A stretch of DNA of 64,000 nt from Rheinheimera pacifica (GTDB lineage Bacteria > Pseudomonadota > Gammaproteobacteria > Enterobacterales > Alteromonadaceae): contig NZ_FNXF01000004.1 of assembly GCF_900108485.1 (NCBI RefSeq), positions 1 to 64,000 on the forward strand, written 5' to 3'. This document shows, piece by piece, positions 53,201 through 62,601 of the stretch (positions within the stretch are counted from its first letter, which is position 1; each line of letters opens with the position of its first letter). The notes beneath the pieces were generated by a model that worked only from the letters and a program-made list of their open reading frames with translations, did not search any database and was not told the origin of the DNA. Position numbers and translations under genes: made by a program.

Positions 53201-54840
53201 TTAACATCCTTAACGGCTGTTGCCAGCGAGATACCGCCATAAGGATTAATGTCAATGCCGCTGATGTCGCTGTTAAGCGCCTGAAAGCGTTGCGAGTGCG
53301 CAATGCTCAGCAACGGCATTTGCTCGGCAAGATATTGCTGAGCCGCCATGTAATAGCTGCGTCGTTGTTTTTGATCCGATGTCAGCAATGCCTGGCTGAT
53401 AAGACGATCAAAGTTAGCATCACACCAGTTGGCGCGGTTAGTGCCGGTCTGTGCTGCACTGCAGCTTAACAGCGGCCGGAAAAAGTTGTCCGGATCGGCA
53501 TTATCGGCCGACCAGCCAATGAGTACTGAGTCATGCTCGTTGTTACTGAGTTTACGGCGAAAACTGTTCCACTCATAAGATACTATCGTGGCCCTGACAC
53601 CAATTTGCGCAAGATCTGCCTGCATCATTTCGGCCATTTTCAAGGCGTTAGGGTTATACAGGCGTTGCACCGGCATTGCCCAGATATCCATACTAAAGCC
53701 ATTGGCATAGCCAGCTTCAGCCAATAATGCTTTAGCCTGGGTTTGATCAAAAGGTAATAACGGCAACTCAGCATTATAAGCCCAGGAGGTAGGTGGTAAT
53801 ACGGAGTTTGCTGCAGTGGCATAACCAAAATACACCGCCTGTAAAATGGCTTCGCGGTTAATAGCCATTGCCAGTGCCAGCCGCACCTTGGCGTTGTCAA
53901 AAGGCGGCTTGGCAGTATTAAATGCCCAAAAACCAACGTTCATACTGGTGCTTTCCTGCACGTCGACATCTGGCCGCTGGCTGATCAGGCCAAGTTCAGC
54001 CACGCGCGGAAAGGCCACCACATCACATTCGTGGGTAAACAGTTTCGCCATACGCCGGGCATTGTTTGGCACTATGTCAAACACCAGTTGCTCTGGCTTA
54101 GCCAGTTCACGCCAGTAGGTTTTGTGGCGGTAATATCGTATCAGTACGTCTTTTTGATACTCTTTAAAGCGAAACGGCCCGGTACCAACCGGATGGCTGT
54201 CAATGCGACCGGGCTGGTCTTGCTCAAGCACGGCAGCGCCGTATTCTGCCGATAAAATGGCGGCAAAATCAGTAGCCAGATTAGATAAAAACGAGCTGTC
54301 CGGCCGGTTCAATTCAAACCGCACAGTGTTATCACTGGTAGCTACCACACGTTCAACCAAATTGGCCCAGTCAACACTTTGGAAAAACGGGTAATTACCG
54401 CCACCCTGATAATGAAAAGGATGGTTTTTATCCATAATACGGTTAAAGGTAAATACCACATCTTCGCTGTTAAAGGCCCGGCTGGGGCTAAAGTATTCGG
54501 TTTGATGAAACTGCACATCCGGACGCAGGGTAAACTCATACACAGTGCCATGGTCATTTACTTGCCATTGGGTGGCCAGTAAAGGTTTAAGCTCGCCACT
54601 TTGCGGGTCAATATCCAGCAAACGGTCATATAATTGCTGGCTGATAGCATCAATGGTTGTGCCGGATGTTACCAGCTGCGGGTTAAACGACTCGGGTGAG
54701 CCTTCAGAGCAATATACTAAACCACTGCGCACGGTTTCAGGCAATTGCGGCTGACAGGCGCCTAAGGAGGCTGCCAAAAACAGTGACAAAAAATGGCGTC
54801 CGGGTGCTGGCAGTATTATCTGACCAAAGCTGACATTCAT
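53197..54840 (-). CDS. sapA: SapA-type periplasmic peptide-binding lipoprotein
   Basis: A 547-residue solute-binding protein, same length as the E. coli protein. Signal ends in the lipobox SLGAC (cysteine 29). Family features: LVYCSEGSPESFNPQLVTSGTTIDA at the start of the mature part, then FTLRPDVQFHQTEYFSPSRAFNSEDVVFTFNRI, DSHPVGTGPFRFKEYQKD and the C-terminal RSYYMAAQQYLAEQMPLLSIAHSQR. It binds peptides outside the inner membrane and hands them to SapBC. Its ATG overlaps the pspF stop (ATGA), so pspF and sapABCDF form one unit. Confidence 0.92.
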   Translation of the reverse strand: MNVSFGQIILPAPGRHFLSLFLAASLGACQPQLPETVRSGLVYCSEGSPESFNPQLVTSGTTIDAISQQLYDRLLDIDPQSGELKPLLATQWQVNDHGTVYEFTLRPDVQFHQTEYFSPSRAFNSEDVVFTFNRIMDKNHPFHYQGGGNYPFFQSVDWANLVERVVATSDNTVRFELNRPDSSFLSNLATDFAAILSAEYGAAVLEQDQPGRIDSHPVGTGPFRFKEYQKDVLIRYYRHKTYWRELAKPEQLVFDIVPNNARRMAKLFTHECDVVAFPRVAELGLISQRPDVDVQESTSMNVGFWAFNTAKPPFDNAKVRLALAMAINREAILQAVYFGYATAANSVLPPTSWAYNAELPLLPFDQTQAKALLAEAGYANGFSMDIWAMPVQRLYNPNALKMAEMMQADLAQIGVRATIVSYEWNSFRRKLSNNEHDSVLIGWSADNADPDNFFRPLLSCSAAQTGTNRANWCDANFDRLISQALLTSDQKQRRSYYMAAQQYLAEQMPLLSIAHSQRFQALNSDISGIDINPYGGISLATAVKDVK

Positions 54841-55922
54841 GCTTGTTGGCTTTCCAGTAACTGATATTTTTTCATATAACCGCGTAGCTGATGATAGGTC
54901 AGATTCAGCAGTTCAGCCGTTTTTTTCTGGTTATACTGGCTGGCAGCCAGGGCCTGTTTAATCAGGCTTACCTCAAAATCCTGCGACAGGGTTTTAAAAT
55001 CCTGCACCTGGCTAAAATCGAACAGGTTACTTTTTGCGGCAACTACGGCCGTTGTAGCAACAGGCAACGCATTCGTGCTGTCCTGAGCCGGCAAGGCTTG
55101 TGCCTGCTGGCGCGGCGCTTTAATGCGTTGTCTGGGCCGGTAAGGTGACTCAAACGGGTCTAGCTGAATGTCGTGTACCGGTACATAAGCATTATTAGTG
55201 CGGTATACGCTGCGCTCTACCACGTTTTTCAGTTCGCGCACATTCCCGGGCCAGTGGTAATCAAGCAGGGTGCGTTTGGCTTTTTCACTAAAACCGCTGA
55301 ATAACTCAAAACCCAGCTCGCGCGCCATATTAATGGCAAAATGTTCTGCCAGTACCATAATGTCTTCCTGGCGCTCACGCATTGGCGGCAAGGTAATAAC
55401 ATCAAACGCCAGCCGGTCGAGTAAGTCGGCCCGAAATTCGCCCTGCTCGGCTAATACCGGTAAATCTTCGTTAGTCGCACAAATCAGCCTGACGTCGGTT
55501 TTTATTGAACGGCTGCCACCTACGCGTTCAAATTCGCCATATTCAATTACCCGAAGCAGCTTTTCCTGCACTAAGCCTGGCGTGTTGGCCAGCTCATCCA
55601 GAAACAAAGTGCCGCCATGAGCCCGTTCAAAACGGCCCTCATGGCGTTTACTGGCGCCGGTGAAGGCGCCGGCTTCGTGACCGAATAGCTCACTTTCCAG
55701 CAGGTTTTCGTTTAATGAGGCGCAGTTAAGCGTAAGGTATTGCTGATCCCAGCGTTGCGACAAAAAGTGCAGGCGGGCGGCGATGAGTTCTTTACCGGTG
55801 CCACGTTCACCAATAATTAATATCGGCTTGTCTAACGGCGCTATTTGCGAGACCTGATCCAGCACATTCAGAAAACTGTTAGACTGGCCCACCAGATTAT
55901 CTTGTTTGAATTTTATGCTCAT
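54837..55922 (-). CDS. pspF: PspF, sigma-54 enhancer-binding activator of the psp operon
   Basis: A 361-residue AAA+ activator without a sensory N-terminal domain, as in PspF. Walker A GERGTGKEL, the sigma-54 contact loop GAFTGA at residues 85-90, Walker B GGTLFLDELA, sensor region FRADLLDRLAFDVI and a Fis-type HTH at the C-terminus (NQKKTAELLNLTYHQLRGYMKKY). The linker (about 255-305) is Ala-, Gln- and Pro-rich and makes it some 36 residues longer than the E. coli protein (325). It is divergent from pspA and drives the sigma-54 promoter there; PspA inhibits it. Confidence 0.94.
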   Translation of the reverse strand: MSIKFKQDNLVGQSNSFLNVLDQVSQIAPLDKPILIIGERGTGKELIAARLHFLSQRWDQQYLTLNCASLNENLLESELFGHEAGAFTGASKRHEGRFERAHGGTLFLDELANTPGLVQEKLLRVIEYGEFERVGGSRSIKTDVRLICATNEDLPVLAEQGEFRADLLDRLAFDVITLPPMRERQEDIMVLAEHFAINMARELGFELFSGFSEKAKRTLLDYHWPGNVRELKNVVERSVYRTNNAYVPVHDIQLDPFESPYRPRQRIKAPRQQAQALPAQDSTNALPVATTAVVAAKSNLFDFSQVQDFKTLSQDFEVSLIKQALAASQYNQKKTAELLNLTYHQLRGYMKKYQLLESQQA

Positions 55923-56046
55923 GGCGTGCTATTTGTTAGTTAAATTGGCTAATTAGTAGTGTATTTCATAATATCCGCCAGCAGAAGCTTTAATGCAAAA
56001 TAAATAAAAATTGATACTAATCATTGGTTTAAAATAATTTGCAAAG

Positions 56047-56064
56047 TTGGCAAGGAAACTGAAT
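56047..56064 (+). promoter_or_regulatory. Sigma-54 promoter of pspA
   Basis: TTGGCAAGGAAACTGAAT has the -24 GG and, ten bases later, a -12 GA in place of GC. The upstream AT-rich stretch (55960-56040) between pspF and pspA is where PspF and IHF sites would lie, but I cannot place them exactly. The promoter lies about 45 bases before the pspA ATG. Confidence 0.75.
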
Positions 56065-56106
56065 AGATTAGGTTGTACTAAACCAGTCATTTAAGAGGTA
56101 AATATT

Positions 56107-56778
56107 ATGGGTATTTTTTCACGCTTCTCAGACATAGTGAACTCAAATATCAACGCGCTGTTAGATAAAGCCGAAGATCCGGAAAAAATGGTCCGGTTGA
56201 TTATTCAGGAAATGGAAGACACCTTAGTAGAAGTTCGTTCTTCTTCGGCTAAAACCATCGCTGAGAAAAAAGAGTTACAGCGGGTGGTGAACCGTTTGCA
56301 GGAAGAAGTTGCTGACTGGCAGGCTAAGGCCGAGCTGGCGCTTAGCAAAGAACGCGAAGATTTAGCGCGCTCTGCGCTGATTGAGCGCCAAAAAGCTGCG
56401 GATCAGGCCAATGCAGTGGCAGCAGACATTACTAATCTGGACGAGCATATCAGCAAGTTGCAGGACGAAGTGGCACAGTTACAGGAAAAACTGGCAGATG
56501 CCAAAGCACGGCAGAAGTCTATGTTGATGCGCCAGAAAACGGTGGCATCACGTCTGGAAGTGAAAAAGACACTGGACAGCAATCGTATTAACGATGCGAT
56601 GTATAAATTTGAGCGTTACGAGCAGAAAATTGATACGCTGGAAGCTCAGGTTGAAGCCTATGACTTAGGTAAGAAAACCTTAAAAGATGAGTTTGCTGAA
56701 CTGGCTGCACAGGACAAAATTGACAATGAACTGGCGGCATTAAAAGCTAAAGTTAACCAGAAAGATCAAGACGCCTGA
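56107..56778 (+). CDS. pspA: Phage shock protein A (ESCRT-III-like membrane-stress effector)
   Basis: A 223-residue coiled-coil protein: MGIFSRFSDIVNSNINALLDKAEDPEKMVRLIIQEMEDTL, then long heptad-rich helices to the end. It binds and restrains PspF in the cytoplasm and, under envelope stress, moves to the membrane with PspBC and supports it. Standard length. First gene of pspABC-ycjXF. Confidence 0.97.
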   Translation: MGIFSRFSDIVNSNINALLDKAEDPEKMVRLIIQEMEDTLVEVRSSSAKTIAEKKELQRVVNRLQEEVADWQAKAELALSKEREDLARSALIERQKAADQANAVAADITNLDEHISKLQDEVAQLQEKLADAKARQKSMLMRQKTVASRLEVKKTLDSNRINDAMYKFERYEQKIDTLEAQVEAYDLGKKTLKDEFAELAAQDKIDNELAALKAKVNQKDQDA

Positions 56779-56802
56779 GCAGCAGGCGTTTAGGAGTAAC
56801 TC

Positions 56803-57039
56803 ATGGATTTGTCAGAAGTCATTGGTGTACCAATTATCCTGTTTATGATTTTTGTGGCACCGATCTGGGTAATCATGCATTACCGTAGCAAGAACAAAAT
56901 GGGGCAGGGGTTGTCAGATCAGGAGCTGTTACAGTTAAATGATCTGGCACACCGGGCAGAGAAAATGGCTGATCGCATTAAAACGCTCGAAGCCATTTTA
57001 GATGCAGAAAGTCCCAAATGGAGATCTTCACATGACTAA
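56803..57039 (+). CDS. pspB: Phage shock protein B
   Basis: A 78-residue inner-membrane protein: one membrane helix at the N-terminus (IGVPIILFMIFVAPIWVIMHY) and a helical tail (LSDQELLQLNDLAHRAEKMADRIKTLEAIL). It signals membrane damage to PspA together with PspC. GGAG lies before the ATG. It overlaps pspC by eight bases. Confidence 0.95.
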   Translation: MDLSEVIGVPIILFMIFVAPIWVIMHYRSKNKMGQGLSDQELLQLNDLAHRAEKMADRIKTLEAILDAESPKWRSSHD

Positions 57040-57448
57040 ACTTAAACGTGAACTGTTACGTGATGATGCCAATGGCAAGATAGCCGGCGTGTGCGCCGGT
57101 ATTGCCGACTACTTTGGCTGGGAACTCTGGCTGGTACGTATTATTACCGTATCGGCATTTTTCCTCGGTGCCGGTGGGTTGGTTTCAGTGTTGTATATTG
57201 CTGCCTGGGTGGTGCTGGAAAAAAAGTCCAAGGCCGCCTTCAAAGCAACAACTACGGCTGATTTAAGCCCGGCAACAGAGAAGGTGGTAGAGGTAAAAAC
57301 CCGGGTATGGCAGCGCGGTGAAGCGCCAAAAGACGCGCTGCAGCATTTAGCCAGCCAGTTTAATGGGTTGGAGCTACGGTTGCGCGATCTTGAGCGCCAC
57401 GTGACATCAGCTAAATTTCAGTTAAACCGCGAATTTAACAGCCTCTAG
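57032..57448 (+). CDS. pspC: Phage shock protein C
   Basis: A 138-residue protein from the ATG at 57032, which has GGAG 7 bases upstream; the frame open from 57002 lies inside pspB. The PspC domain is clear: LLRDDANGKIAGVCAGIADYFGWELWLVRIITVSAF, with one or two membrane helices, then a soluble tail ending in a leucine-rich helix (FNGLELRLRDLERHV) that may contact PspA or PspB. Confidence 0.94.
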   Translation: MTKLKRELLRDDANGKIAGVCAGIADYFGWELWLVRIITVSAFFLGAGGLVSVLYIAAWVVLEKKSKAAFKATTTADLSPATEKVVEVKTRVWQRGEAPKDALQHLASQFNGLELRLRDLERHVTSAKFQLNREFNSL

Positions 57449-57466
57449 GGTGGTAAGCCTTAGCTT

Positions 57467-58846
57467 ATGAATGTATTTAAGCATCTTCAGCATCAAAGGC
57501 GCGAGCTGACAGGCCGTGCCTTTGATCGTCATTTACGCCTGGGAGTTACCGGGCTTAGTGGCTCAGGTAAAACCGCGTTTATTACCTCATTAGTGCATCA
57601 GTTAACGCAGGGCGATCAGCCGTCTAATTTGCCATTTTTTGATGTGGTACGTGAGCAACGCTATCTGGGTGGGCGTTTGGCAAGCCAGGTACTGGCAGTG
57701 CCGCGCTTTCCACTGGAGCAAAACCTGCAGTATCTGCAGCAAACCCCACCGGCCTGGCCACCATCAACCACGGGGTGGAGTCAGTTAAGCCTGCAATTGC
57801 GCTATAAAGCTGCGTCAGGTTTACGCTCTCATTTGCAGAGCCACAGCGAACTGGCGTTGGATATTATTGACTATCCCGGTGAATGGTTACTGGATTTACC
57901 GATGCTGGATATGAGTTACGCCCAGTGGTGTGAGTTTAGCTGGCAGTTGTTTGCCAAAACGCATCGCAGTGCAGCGGCACAACCGTTTGCACAGTTGCTG
58001 CAAAACACCGATTTGCAGGACGCCAGCGAATTACATCTGCAGCAGCTTACTGACAGCTATAAACAGTTACTGACACAATTTCATCAAACGCCCGGTGCTT
58101 ATTTAAACCAGCCTGGCCGTTTACTGGTGCCGGGTGTATTGTCGGGCGCCCCTATGCTGCAGTTATTTCCATTGTTACCGCAGCAGGCAGAGCAACCCTC
58201 TGCCCTGGCAACCCAGTTAGAGCAGCACTACGACAGCTATCGCAAACATGTAATCAAGCCCTTTTACCAGCAACATTTTTCAGCGCTTGACCGTCAGGTT
58301 ATTCTGGTCGATTGCCTATCGGCACTCAATGCCGGTTATGCAGCTATTACTGAGCTGCAGCAGGCCCTGCGGCTTATTTTACAAAGCTTTAATTATGGCC
58401 CGTCCAGCCTGTTAAGCCGGTTGTTTAAGCCGAAAATCAGCAAAGTACTATTTGCAGCCAGTAAGTCTGATCATGCTACGCCAGAGCAACACAAGGCCCT
58501 TACTTTGCTGTTGCAACAGTTATTACAGCAGCCGCTGAAAAACAGCCAGTATCAGGCAGCTACCACTGAAGCCATGGCGATAGCCGCAATACGTGCCAGC
58601 AGCAGCGGTTTTGTCCAGGCGGACGGTTTGGCACAACCCTGCATCAGTGGTACCGGGTTGGATCAACAGGCGCTGACCTATTTCCCCGGCGACATACCGC
58701 CAACCGTGCCACCTCAAGAGGTGTTTGAACAACACAAGTTCGCTTTTTTACCACTGCGGCCGCTGCCGTGGAACGATACTCAGGCTTTACCTCATGTGCG
58801 GATGGACCATGTACTGCAGTTTATCCTTGGAGACAAATTACGATGA
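57467..58846 (+). CDS. ycjX: YcjX-family P-loop protein of the psp operon
   Basis: A 459-residue protein with a Walker A GLSGSGKTAF near residue 30, DIIDYPGEWLLDLPML as the Walker B region, and LVDCLSALNAG and FAASKSDHAT like a G4-type specificity loop. The family (DUF463) is structurally related to small GTPases and is often cotranscribed with pspABC; a role in the envelope stress response is assumed. It lies 18 bases after pspC and overlaps ycjF by four bases. Confidence 0.9.
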   Translation: MNVFKHLQHQRRELTGRAFDRHLRLGVTGLSGSGKTAFITSLVHQLTQGDQPSNLPFFDVVREQRYLGGRLASQVLAVPRFPLEQNLQYLQQTPPAWPPSTTGWSQLSLQLRYKAASGLRSHLQSHSELALDIIDYPGEWLLDLPMLDMSYAQWCEFSWQLFAKTHRSAAAQPFAQLLQNTDLQDASELHLQQLTDSYKQLLTQFHQTPGAYLNQPGRLLVPGVLSGAPMLQLFPLLPQQAEQPSALATQLEQHYDSYRKHVIKPFYQQHFSALDRQVILVDCLSALNAGYAAITELQQALRLILQSFNYGPSSLLSRLFKPKISKVLFAASKSDHATPEQHKALTLLLQQLLQQPLKNSQYQAATTEAMAIAAIRASSSGFVQADGLAQPCISGTGLDQQALTYFPGDIPPTVPPQEVFEQHKFAFLPLRPLPWNDTQALPHVRMDHVLQFILGDKLR

Positions 58847-59856
58847 GCGAATTAAAGCAGGCCCGTCATTTTAACCAACTAAAGCTGACGCCAGAGGCCA
58901 TTGAGTTAAAAAGCGCCAGTTATTACCACGACGACAACTTTATCAGTGCACCTGCAGCAGAGCCTGCCAAGCCGGTAAAAACTAACCGCTGGTGGTGGCG
59001 CTTGTCTGCGGCAACCTTGCTGACTATTGTCGTGCTGTCGGTTTGGCAATGGGGGGTAATGTTGCAACACAGCTGGCAACAAAGTGTGCTGCAGGGCGGC
59101 CTGCTCAGCCTGGTTACTGTGGCTGTACTGGTGTTGCTAACCAGCCTGGTGTGGCGTGAAGTAAAACTATGGCGCCGTTTAGCTCGCAACCGGCATTGGC
59201 AGCAAAGCGCACAGCGTATCCGCCACAGCGTACAATTTGGCGAAGCGCAAAAGCTGTGTCAGGCGGTGGCTGCCAGTTTGCCGGCAAACCCTGATATTAG
59301 CGCTGCGATAAGCCAGTGGCACGCGGCAGTAAAAGATGAGCATAGCGATGAAGAACAACTGGCGTTGTTTGAACATTTTGTTTTATCCGTGCTGGATAAA
59401 CAGGCACAGCAAATCATTTATCGCGCTGCCACAGATACCAGTATGGCGGTGGCAATAAGCCCCTTTGCGTTGGCCGATATGATATTGGTGTTGTGGCGCA
59501 GCAGCCGTTTAGTGCGTGAACTGGCACAGCTTTACGGTGGCGCTATCGGCCAGCTGCGCAGTATGGTGCTGTTAAAGCGGCTGTTTGCGGCATTATTATG
59601 GGCTGGGGGCTCAGAGCTGGCGCTGGATATGGCATCCGACGTTATTGGCAGCGAGTTAACGGCTAAGTTATCGGCCCGGGCCGGGCAGGGTGTGATTGCC
59701 GGTTTATTGGTGGCCCGCCTTGGTAATCTGGCGCAGCAACAGTTGCGGCCACTACCGGTGACGGCTGCTGCCAAAGTCAGTATTAAATCGCTTGGCCGTG
59801 CGTTATTGCAACGTTTTAGCACTGCTGCGCAAACTAAAGCTGACAGTACCGGATAA
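58843..59856 (+). CDS. ycjF: YcjF-family inner-membrane protein (DUF697)
   Basis: A 337-residue protein. The ATG at 58843 overlaps the ycjX stop (ATGA); the frame open from 58768 lies inside ycjX. Two membrane helices lie near residues 50-68 and 78-98 (AATLLTIVVLSVWQWGVML, GLLSLVTVAVLVLLTSLVW); the C-terminal DUF697 part contains VAISPFALADMILVLWRSSRLVRELAQLYG. Last gene of the psp unit. Function unknown beyond psp association. Confidence 0.9.
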   Translation: MSELKQARHFNQLKLTPEAIELKSASYYHDDNFISAPAAEPAKPVKTNRWWWRLSAATLLTIVVLSVWQWGVMLQHSWQQSVLQGGLLSLVTVAVLVLLTSLVWREVKLWRRLARNRHWQQSAQRIRHSVQFGEAQKLCQAVAASLPANPDISAAISQWHAAVKDEHSDEEQLALFEHFVLSVLDKQAQQIIYRAATDTSMAVAISPFALADMILVLWRSSRLVRELAQLYGGAIGQLRSMVLLKRLFAALLWAGGSELALDMASDVIGSELTAKLSARAGQGVIAGLLVARLGNLAQQQLRPLPVTAAAKVSIKSLGRALLQRFSTAAQTKADSTG

Positions 59857-59959
59857 ACTTTTCTGATACCGCCAGACTGCAAGATGTCTGGCGTGCTTCC
59901 ATTAATATTAGTTTCTGCTATTTGTTACAGCGACTTTAACTTTCAGTAGCAGTAACTTT

Positions 59960-61156
59960 ATGCATGACAATAATAAAAAAGCCGAAACCCTGTGTATTCA
60001 CGCCGGTAAAGAAAAAAATCAACACGGTACTTTAGCTACGCCGCTGTACCAAACTTCCACTTTTATTTTTGATAATGCCGAGCAGGGCGCAGCCCGTTTT
60101 GCCGGTGAAGCTGAAGGCTATATTTACACCCGGCTGGGTAACCCGACCACCCGCGAGCTGGAGCTGAAAATAGCAGCGCTGGAAGGCATGGCTGATGCCG
60201 CTGCCACGGCTACCGGTATGGGCGCTGTGGCGGCCAGCACTATGGCCTTTTTGCAGCAGGGCGATCATTTAATTGCCAGTAAAGCCATTTACGGTTGCAG
60301 CTTTGCGCTGTTTAACCATATGTTTGCCCGCTATGGCATTGAGGTTAGCTTTGTCGATATGACAAACCATGCTGCGGTTGAGCAAGCGATTAAACCTAAT
60401 ACCAAAATGCTGTTTGCCGAAACACCGATAAACCCAAATCTGGTGGTATTGGATCTGGCCTTTCTCGGTGATTTTTGCCGGCGCCATCAGCTGATTTCAG
60501 TGATAGACAATACGTTTCTTACACCGTTGCTGCAAAAGCCGGCCGATTACGGCATCAATATTGTGATCCACAGCGCTACCAAATACCTGAACGGCCACGG
60601 TGATGTAGTGGCGGGGCTAATTGTATCGGACGCCGAAACGATAAAAACCATTAAACTGACCACATTAAAAGATATGGGTGCCACCATTAGCCCACATGAT
60701 GCCTGGCTGATTATCCGCGGTTTAAAAACGCTGTCGGTGCGGTTGGAGCGCCACTGCAGCAATGCGCAGACGGTAGCGGAATATCTGCAGGCACACCCTG
60801 CGGTGCGCGAAGTGTTTTACCCCGGCTTACCGTCGCACCCGGGTTTTAAATTTATTGGCAACCAGATGAAAGCCGCCGGTGGCGTGCTGGCTTTTGAGCT
60901 AAATGCCAGCCTGGACGACAGCCGCTATTTTATCAACCAGTGTCGTCTGCTTAGCCTGGCCGTAAGCCTGGGCGATGCCGAGTCGCTTATTCAGCATCCG
61001 GCCTCGATGACACACAGCCCTTACACTGCAGAAGAGCGGCAAATGGCCGGCATCAGTGATGGCTTAATCCGTGTTTCGGTAGGGTTAGAGCATGTTGATG
61101 ATATTATCGCCGATCTGGCGCAGGCACTGGATAAAATGCAGCAACGCCAGCGCTGA
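59960..61156 (+). CDS. megL: Methionine gamma-lyase, PLP-dependent
   Basis: A 398-residue member of the Cys/Met metabolism PLP family, same length as the Pseudomonas enzyme. Substrate-channel cysteine is in AIYGCSFALF, the position that marks methionine gamma-lyases; the PLP lysine is in HSATKYLNGHGDVVAG, and YIYTRLGNPTT carries the Tyr and Arg of the phosphate site. It splits methionine to methanethiol, ammonia and 2-oxobutyrate. Cystathionine or homocysteine lyase activity cannot be excluded. It stands alone; no operator was seen. Confidence 0.88.
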   Translation: MHDNNKKAETLCIHAGKEKNQHGTLATPLYQTSTFIFDNAEQGAARFAGEAEGYIYTRLGNPTTRELELKIAALEGMADAAATATGMGAVAASTMAFLQQGDHLIASKAIYGCSFALFNHMFARYGIEVSFVDMTNHAAVEQAIKPNTKMLFAETPINPNLVVLDLAFLGDFCRRHQLISVIDNTFLTPLLQKPADYGINIVIHSATKYLNGHGDVVAGLIVSDAETIKTIKLTTLKDMGATISPHDAWLIIRGLKTLSVRLERHCSNAQTVAEYLQAHPAVREVFYPGLPSHPGFKFIGNQMKAAGGVLAFELNASLDDSRYFINQCRLLSLAVSLGDAESLIQHPASMTHSPYTAEERQMAGISDGLIRVSVGLEHVDDIIADLAQALDKMQQRQR

Positions 61157-61168
61157 GAGTTAAGCTGT

Positions 61169-61186
61169 TGTAAGGCTATGTTTACG
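61169..61186 (+). promoter_or_regulatory. TyrR box before phhA
   Basis: TGTAAG-GCTATG-TTTACG fits the TyrR consensus TGTAAA-n6-TTTACA with two mismatches. It lies 155 bases before the phhA ATG, and tyrR itself is two genes downstream. Confidence 0.7.
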
Positions 61187-61340
61187 CTGCTGTAGCCAAC
61201 TTTAGGCGGCAACGAGATTAACTCTTGCCGCACTATCGCTTAGTATCCGCATTAACTAATTATCTGCCGCTACAGCAATAATAATTCAATAGCAGATAAG
61301 CGGGACACTCCCGTATAACAGAATATTCAACAGGTTGTTT

Positions 61341-62141
61341 ATGAGTAAGTCGAGTAAATATGTCTCCCGTCAGCCTGACGAGCAAGGCTTTATCGCCTGG
61401 TCAGATGAAGAAAACCAAATTTGGCATGAACTGATCACACGCCAGCTAAGTGTCATTAAAGGCAAAGCCTGCGATGAATATATGGCTGGTTTAGAAAAGT
61501 TACAGCTGCCAACCGATCGCATTCCGCAATTGGAAGAAGTCAGCAAGGTATTGCGCGCTACTACCGGTTGGGAATGTGCTGAAGTACCGGCGTTAATCAG
61601 CTTTGATAAGTTTTTTGAGCTGTTGGCGAATAAGCGGTTTCCGGTGGCGACCTTTATCCGCAGCCGGGAAGAGTTTGATTATCTGCAGGAGCCGGATGTG
61701 TTCCATGAGATATTCGGCCACTGTGCTATGCTCACCAATCCGGCTTTTGCCGAATTTACCCATATGTACGGTAAATTGGGCCTGTCAGCCAACAAGCAGG
61801 ACCGCGTTTATCTGGCCCGCTTATACTGGTTTACTATTGAATTTGGTTTGTTAAACACACCTGATGGTTTACGCATATATGGCGGCGGTATTTTATCGTC
61901 GCCGGGTGAAACCACCTATGCACTCGAATCTGCAGTGCCTGAGCGTAAACCCTTTGATGCGGTAGATGTATTACGTACACCTTACCGTATCGACATTATG
62001 CAGCCGGTGTATTTTATGATTGAACGTATTGACCAGCTGTTTGATATTGCCCATCTGGATATGATGGCGCTGGTTGAACAGGCCAGAGCATTGGGGCTGC
62101 ATGCGCCAAAATTTCCGCCCAAAGAAAAACAAGCAAGTTAG
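61341..62141 (+). CDS. phhA: Phenylalanine-4-hydroxylase
   Basis: A 266-residue iron and pterin enzyme that converts phenylalanine to tyrosine; a single catalytic domain, as in bacteria. The iron ligands are the two histidines of FHEIFGHCAML and the glutamate of YWFTIEFGL; SSPGETTYALES and RTPYRIDIMQP are further signatures. I use the ATG at 61341. phhB follows after nine bases. Confidence 0.96.
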   Translation: MSKSSKYVSRQPDEQGFIAWSDEENQIWHELITRQLSVIKGKACDEYMAGLEKLQLPTDRIPQLEEVSKVLRATTGWECAEVPALISFDKFFELLANKRFPVATFIRSREEFDYLQEPDVFHEIFGHCAMLTNPAFAEFTHMYGKLGLSANKQDRVYLARLYWFTIEFGLLNTPDGLRIYGGGILSSPGETTYALESAVPERKPFDAVDVLRTPYRIDIMQPVYFMIERIDQLFDIAHLDMMALVEQARALGLHAPKFPPKEKQAS

Positions 62142-62150
62142 GATTACAGA

Positions 62151-62492
62151 ATGTCTGAATTAAAAGCAATGCAATGTGAAGCCTGCCGCGCTGATGCGCC
62201 TAAAGTGTCTGACGCCGAGCTGCCTGAGTTAATGCGGCAGATCCCCGATTGGACGCCGGTAGTGCGTGACGGTATTTTGCAACTGGAGCGCGAGTTTAAG
62301 TTTAAAAACTTTAAGTTAGCCTGGGCATTTCATAACAAAGTGGCTGAGTTGGCAGAAGCCGAAGGGCATCATCCTGCGCTGTTGCTGGAGTGGGGTAAAT
62401 TAACGGTAACCTGGTGGTCGCACTCGATTAAAGGCTTGCATAAAAATGACTTTATCTGTGCAGCCAAAACGGATGCTTTACTGTCCGCTTAA
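62151..62492 (+). CDS. phhB: Pterin-4a-carbinolamine dehydratase
   Basis: A 113-residue protein. The active-site region [31 protein letters not shown] has the conserved histidines. It recycles the tetrahydrobiopterin-type cofactor used by PhhA. The cysteine pair near the N-terminus (CEACRAD) is usual in this subgroup. Cotranscribed with phhA. A weak terminator follows. Confidence 0.96.
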   Translation: MSELKAMQCEACRADAPKVSDAELPELMRQIPDWTPVVRDGILQLEREFKFKNFKLAWAFHNKVAELAEAEGHHPALLLEWGKLTVTWWSHSIKGLHKNDFICAAKTDALLSA

Positions 62493-62503
62493 TGTTCTTT
62501 GGG

Positions 62504-62540
62504 TGAGTGGTGCTGGGGCGCCACTCATTGCTGTCTTTTG
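62504..62540 (+). terminator. Probable terminator of phhAB
   Basis: TGAGTGG (62504-62510) pairs with CCACTCA (62521-62527), followed after a few bases by TGTCTTTTG. Moderate strength. Confidence 0.6.
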
Positions 62541-62601
62541 TTGTTCACTGCCGCGTTGTCTTAGTTGCTACTTGTCGCAATAACCTGCTAAATCGTCTTT
62601 T

